A DNA stretch of 9,135 nucleotides from Opitutia bacterium UBA4654 (GTDB lineage Bacteria; Verrucomicrobiota; Verrucomicrobiia; Opitutales; Intestinicryptomonadaceae). Made by a program: the position numbers and the translations under genes. The notes under the pieces were generated by a model, which saw nothing but the letters and a program-made list of their open reading frames with translations, did no database searches and had not been told where the DNA came from. Positions 7,025 to 9,135 of this stretch are shown here, in pieces (the stretch's first letter is position 1; each line of letters opens with the position of its first letter). Location of the stretch: contig DHMA01000113.1 of assembly GCA_002405555.1 (NCBI GenBank), forward strand, positions 5,987 through 15,121. The letters run 5' to 3'.

Positions 7025-8458
7025 ATGGCATTCAAAAAATTCATCATCGCGGGCGTGTCGACGCTCGCGGCATTCTGCGCGGCGTTCGGCAAAGACGTTT
7101 ACGTTTCGTCGTCGTCGGGCGACGACAAAAACGACGGCTCGCTTTCCGCGCCGCTTCGCACAATAGCCGCCGCCCCCAAAAAGGGCGTCAAACTTTTCCT
7201 GAAACGCGGCGACGTCTTCTTCGAAACCTTGCAGGATTTTTCCGACTCGGAGATAGACGCCTACGGCGAGGGCAACGCGCCGCTTCTTTGCGGGCTGAAA
7301 ATCCTCGAAAACGACGGCGCGTGGGTCAAACTGCCCAGCGGCATCTGGCGGCTCGACCTCTCAAAACAGGAGGATTTCGGGGGCTTCAAGGCTGAGGGAA
7401 AAACAAACAACATCGGCGCAATCTACTTCGCAAAAACCGACAAAGTCTACGGGCACTTGGTGCGCAGCTTCTCAGACCTGTCGCGCGACGGCGACTTCTG
7501 GGTGTCCGACAATATTTGGACTTCCGACGTCCGCGCGTCGAAAAACCAGACATTCCGCTACCTCTATTTCAAGTTCGACAAAAACCCCGCCGACTCCCGC
7601 GACAAAATCGGCTTCATAACCTACTCGTTCGGAATCCGCAACCTGCGCAACTGCGCGGTGCAAAACATCGCCGTCAAGGGCTTCGGCGTGCACGGCGTGA
7701 GCAAGGCGTGGAACTGCAAGTTCCGAAACCTCGACATCGACCTCATCGGCGGAAGCGTCCAGCTTTCGTATTCACAGTGGGTGAGGCTCGGCAACGGCGT
7801 CGAATTCTGGATTTCCGCCCAAGACCCGTGCAACGGCAACCTCGTAGAAAACTGCCGAATCTCGCGCACATACGACTGCGGCGCGACGATTCAGGGGCAC
7901 GGCGGAAACGGCATGTCGGCAAAAAACATAAAGTTCTCGAACAACTCGTTTTTCAGGTGCAGGCAGGCTTTCGAGCACTTCCTGACCGTAAAGGAGGGAA
8001 CGGCGAAATACGAAAACTGCGAATTTTCGAACAACAAATGCTTCGACATGGGCGAAAACGAATTTTCATCGCCCGAAACGCGCGACGCCAACCTGCTCTC
8101 CTACGAAAGAAACCCCGTCGAGGGGCTTGTCGTAAAGGACAATATATTCTGGGGCGCGCCCGTTTACAGCGTCCAGAAACACCCCGCGCTGCTGCAAAAC
8201 AACACGTTCTACGTCTACAAGGGGCAGTACCTCTACTTCAACAGAAACTCGCCCGACGACACAATCTGGGCGGAGTCGGACGCGGACGCCGAGGCGTTCG
8301 AAAGAAAAATCGGAGGCGTCGGCAACACGGTAAAAATTGTAAGGCGCGGCGACAGGCGGCTGAAAGAGGAGGTGCTCGAATCGTTCTCCGCGCAAAAAGA
8401 GACAATCAAAAGAAAAACGCGCGAAAAATACCGCCGCGACTTCTTTTACAGAAAATAG
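7025..8458 (+). CDS. secreted right-handed parallel beta-helix protein (copy 1)
   Basis: The protein has 477 residues. A Sec signal peptide (MAFKKFIIAGVSTLAAFCAAFG, about 1-22) precedes the mature start KDVYVSSSSGDD. The segment DVYVSSSSGDDKNDGSLSAPLRTI (24-47) is the typical cap of pectate-lyase-like beta-helix proteins (the YVSpsGsDsnpGT..PlrTi pattern). Beta-helix coils follow, rich in short N-x-x-[IVF] rungs such as RNLRNCAVQNIAVKGF, WNCKFRNLDIDLIGG, KNIKFSNNSFFRC, YENCEFSNNKCF and VKDNIFWG. The C-terminus is very basic (KRKTREKYRRDFFYRK), and no PEP-CTERM or other sorting tail is seen. Such proteins are often polysaccharide lyases or glycosidases acting outside the cytoplasm, but no catalytic set could be assigned, so the substrate is unknown. 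It follows a terminator by about 70 bases and probably heads an operon with the paralogue 18 bases downstream. No Shine-Dalgarno is seen; the signal peptide supports the start. Confidence 0.82.
   Translation: MAFKKFIIAGVSTLAAFCAAFGKDVYVSSSSGDDKNDGSLSAPLRTIAAAPKKGVKLFLKRGDVFFETLQDFSDSEIDAYGEGNAPLLCGLKILENDGAWVKLPSGIWRLDLSKQEDFGGFKAEGKTNNIGAIYFAKTDKVYGHLVRSFSDLSRDGDFWVSDNIWTSDVRASKNQTFRYLYFKFDKNPADSRDKIGFITYSFGIRNLRNCAVQNIAVKGFGVHGVSKAWNCKFRNLDIDLIGGSVQLSYSQWVRLGNGVEFWISAQDPCNGNLVENCRISRTYDCGATIQGHGGNGMSAKNIKFSNNSFFRCRQAFEHFLTVKEGTAKYENCEFSNNKCFDMGENEFSSPETRDANLLSYERNPVEGLVVKDNIFWGAPVYSVQKHPALLQNNTFYVYKGQYLYFNRNSPDDTIWAESDADAEAFERKIGGVGNTVKIVRRGDRRLKEEVLESFSAQKETIKRKTREKYRRDFFYRK
7103..7164 (+). 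repeat. 62-bp exact direct repeat, first copy (pairs with 8549-8610)
   Basis: Bases 7103-7164 are identical to 8549-8610, an offset of 1446. The repeat encodes the start of the mature beta-helix domain (VSSSSGDDKNDGSLSAPLRT). A shorter identical stretch of 26 bases lies at 7286-7311 and 8732-8757. These are traces of tandem gene duplication or gene conversion. Confidence 0.9.
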
Positions 8459-8476
8459 CAAACCGCAACAACAATT

Positions 8477-9135
8477 ATGAAAATCAAACATGCACTGATA
8501 TTCGCGCTCGCGCTCTTCGCCGCGGCGGCAAACGCAAAAGACGTCTATGTTTCGTCGTCGTCGGGCGACGACAAAAACGACGGCTCGCTTTCCGCGCCGC
8601 TTCGCACAATCGCCGCAGCCCCCAAAGACGGCGTAAACCTGTTTCTGAAACGCGGCGACGTTTTCTTCGAATCGCTCAGCGGCTTCAAGAACTCGAAAAT
8701 CGACGCGTACGGCGAGGGCGAAAAGCCGCTCCTTTGCGGGCTGAAAATCCTCGAAAAATCGGACGCGTGGGAGAGACTCCCCGACGGTGTCTGGCGGCTT
8801 GCGCTCACAAAACACTCGGCATTTTCGGGCTTCAGGGCGGACGGCGAACAAAACAACATCGGCGCGGTCTACGACATCGAAAACGACCGCCTCTACGGCT
8901 GCCTGACGCGCCACTACAAAAACATGCGCGATACCGGCGACTTCTGGGTATCCGACGCCGAAAAAAGCGAAGCCGACCCCAAAGACAACAAGTTCACGCA
9001 CCTGTTTTTCAAAAGCCCCGTCCACCCGTCGAAGCTCGCAAAAAAAATCGCGCTTCTGCCCTACAATTTCGGCATTCGCAACCTGCGCAACTGCTCGGTG
9101 CAAAACGTGGCGGTCAAGGGCTTCGGGGCGCACGG
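8477..9135 (+). CDS. secreted right-handed beta-helix protein (copy 2), 3' end beyond the window
   Basis: The gene starts with ATG at 8477 and is open to the window end; 219 complete codons are visible. The signal peptide MKIKHALIFALALFAAAANA ends in a clear ANA cleavage site before KDVYVSSSSGDD. From there it matches copy 1 along its whole visible length with only small gaps: the beta-helix cap DVYVSSSSGDDKNDGS, FLKRGDVFFE, DAYGEG, PLLCGLKILE, NNIGA, GDFWVSD and FGIRNLRNC. By eye, well over half the residues are the same. It begins 18 bases after copy 1 stops with no terminator between, so the two are probably co-transcribed. The signal peptide differs fully from copy 1 while the first 62 bases of the conserved cap are identical. 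Substrate is unknown, as for copy 1. Confidence 0.85.
   Translation, partial: MKIKHALIFALALFAAAANAKDVYVSSSSGDDKNDGSLSAPLRTIAAAPKDGVNLFLKRGDVFFESLSGFKNSKIDAYGEGEKPLLCGLKILEKSDAWERLPDGVWRLALTKHSAFSGFRADGEQNNIGAVYDIENDRLYGCLTRHYKNMRDTGDFWVSDAEKSEADPKDNKFTHLFFKSPVHPSKLAKKIALLPYNFGIRNLRNCSVQNVAVKGFGAH
8549..8610 (+). repeat. 62-bp exact direct repeat, second copy (pairs with 7103-7164)
   Basis: This is the second copy of the repeat within the downstream beta-helix gene. Recombination between the copies would delete or duplicate one 1446-bp unit and leave an intact chimeric gene, because the repeat is in the same reading frame in both genes. Confidence 0.9.

Noticed and set aside
8066..9133. Minus-strand open frame of 355 codons across both beta-helix genes
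   Set aside because: It spans the stop, the spacer and the start of two well-supported + strand genes, and its product shows no family motif.

Overview
The window looks like a piece of a bacterial chromosome with high GC content. C/G-rich third positions dominate, Shine-Dalgarno sequences are weak or absent, and the spacers are short and AT-rich. The gene set (a Tat-exported sugar-isomerase-like TIM barrel, secreted beta-helix proteins and a PPi-type PEP carboxykinase) fits a fermentative member of the PVC group, probably Verrucomicrobiota. That lineage is an inference from gene style, not from a marker gene. No tRNA, rRNA, IS element or CRISPR array was seen. All genes run on the + strand.

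Region 1 (1-3266) is a probable transcription unit. It holds the 3' part of a NifA-like sigma-54-type regulator (start outside the window), mnmA overlapping its stop by 4 bases (ATGA), and, after 62 bases, a Tat-signal protein of the hydroxypyruvate-isomerase-like family. It ends in a perfect 12-bp terminator hairpin. The regulator has normal Walker A and B motifs, but its GAFTGA loop and both arginine-finger positions are changed.

Region 2 (3267-6953) has a 157-base leader with palindromes and inverted repeats, then one very large cytosolic enzyme of about 1149 residues. I recognise this from conserved segments as the PPi-dependent phosphoenolpyruvate carboxykinase, a family often left as 'hypothetical protein'. 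A second hairpin terminator follows it.

Region 3 (6954-9135) begins with a near-copy of the 20-base motif found in the PEPCK leader. It then holds two tandem genes, 18 bases apart, for secreted right-handed beta-helix proteins; the second is cut by the window end. They are diverged paralogues with a 62-bp exact repeat at the start of the mature protein but unrelated signal peptides.

The genes do not form one obvious pathway. The most useful points are the PEPCK identification with its corrected start, the degenerate regulator, the shared 20-base motif in the two spacers and the tandem secreted paralogues.
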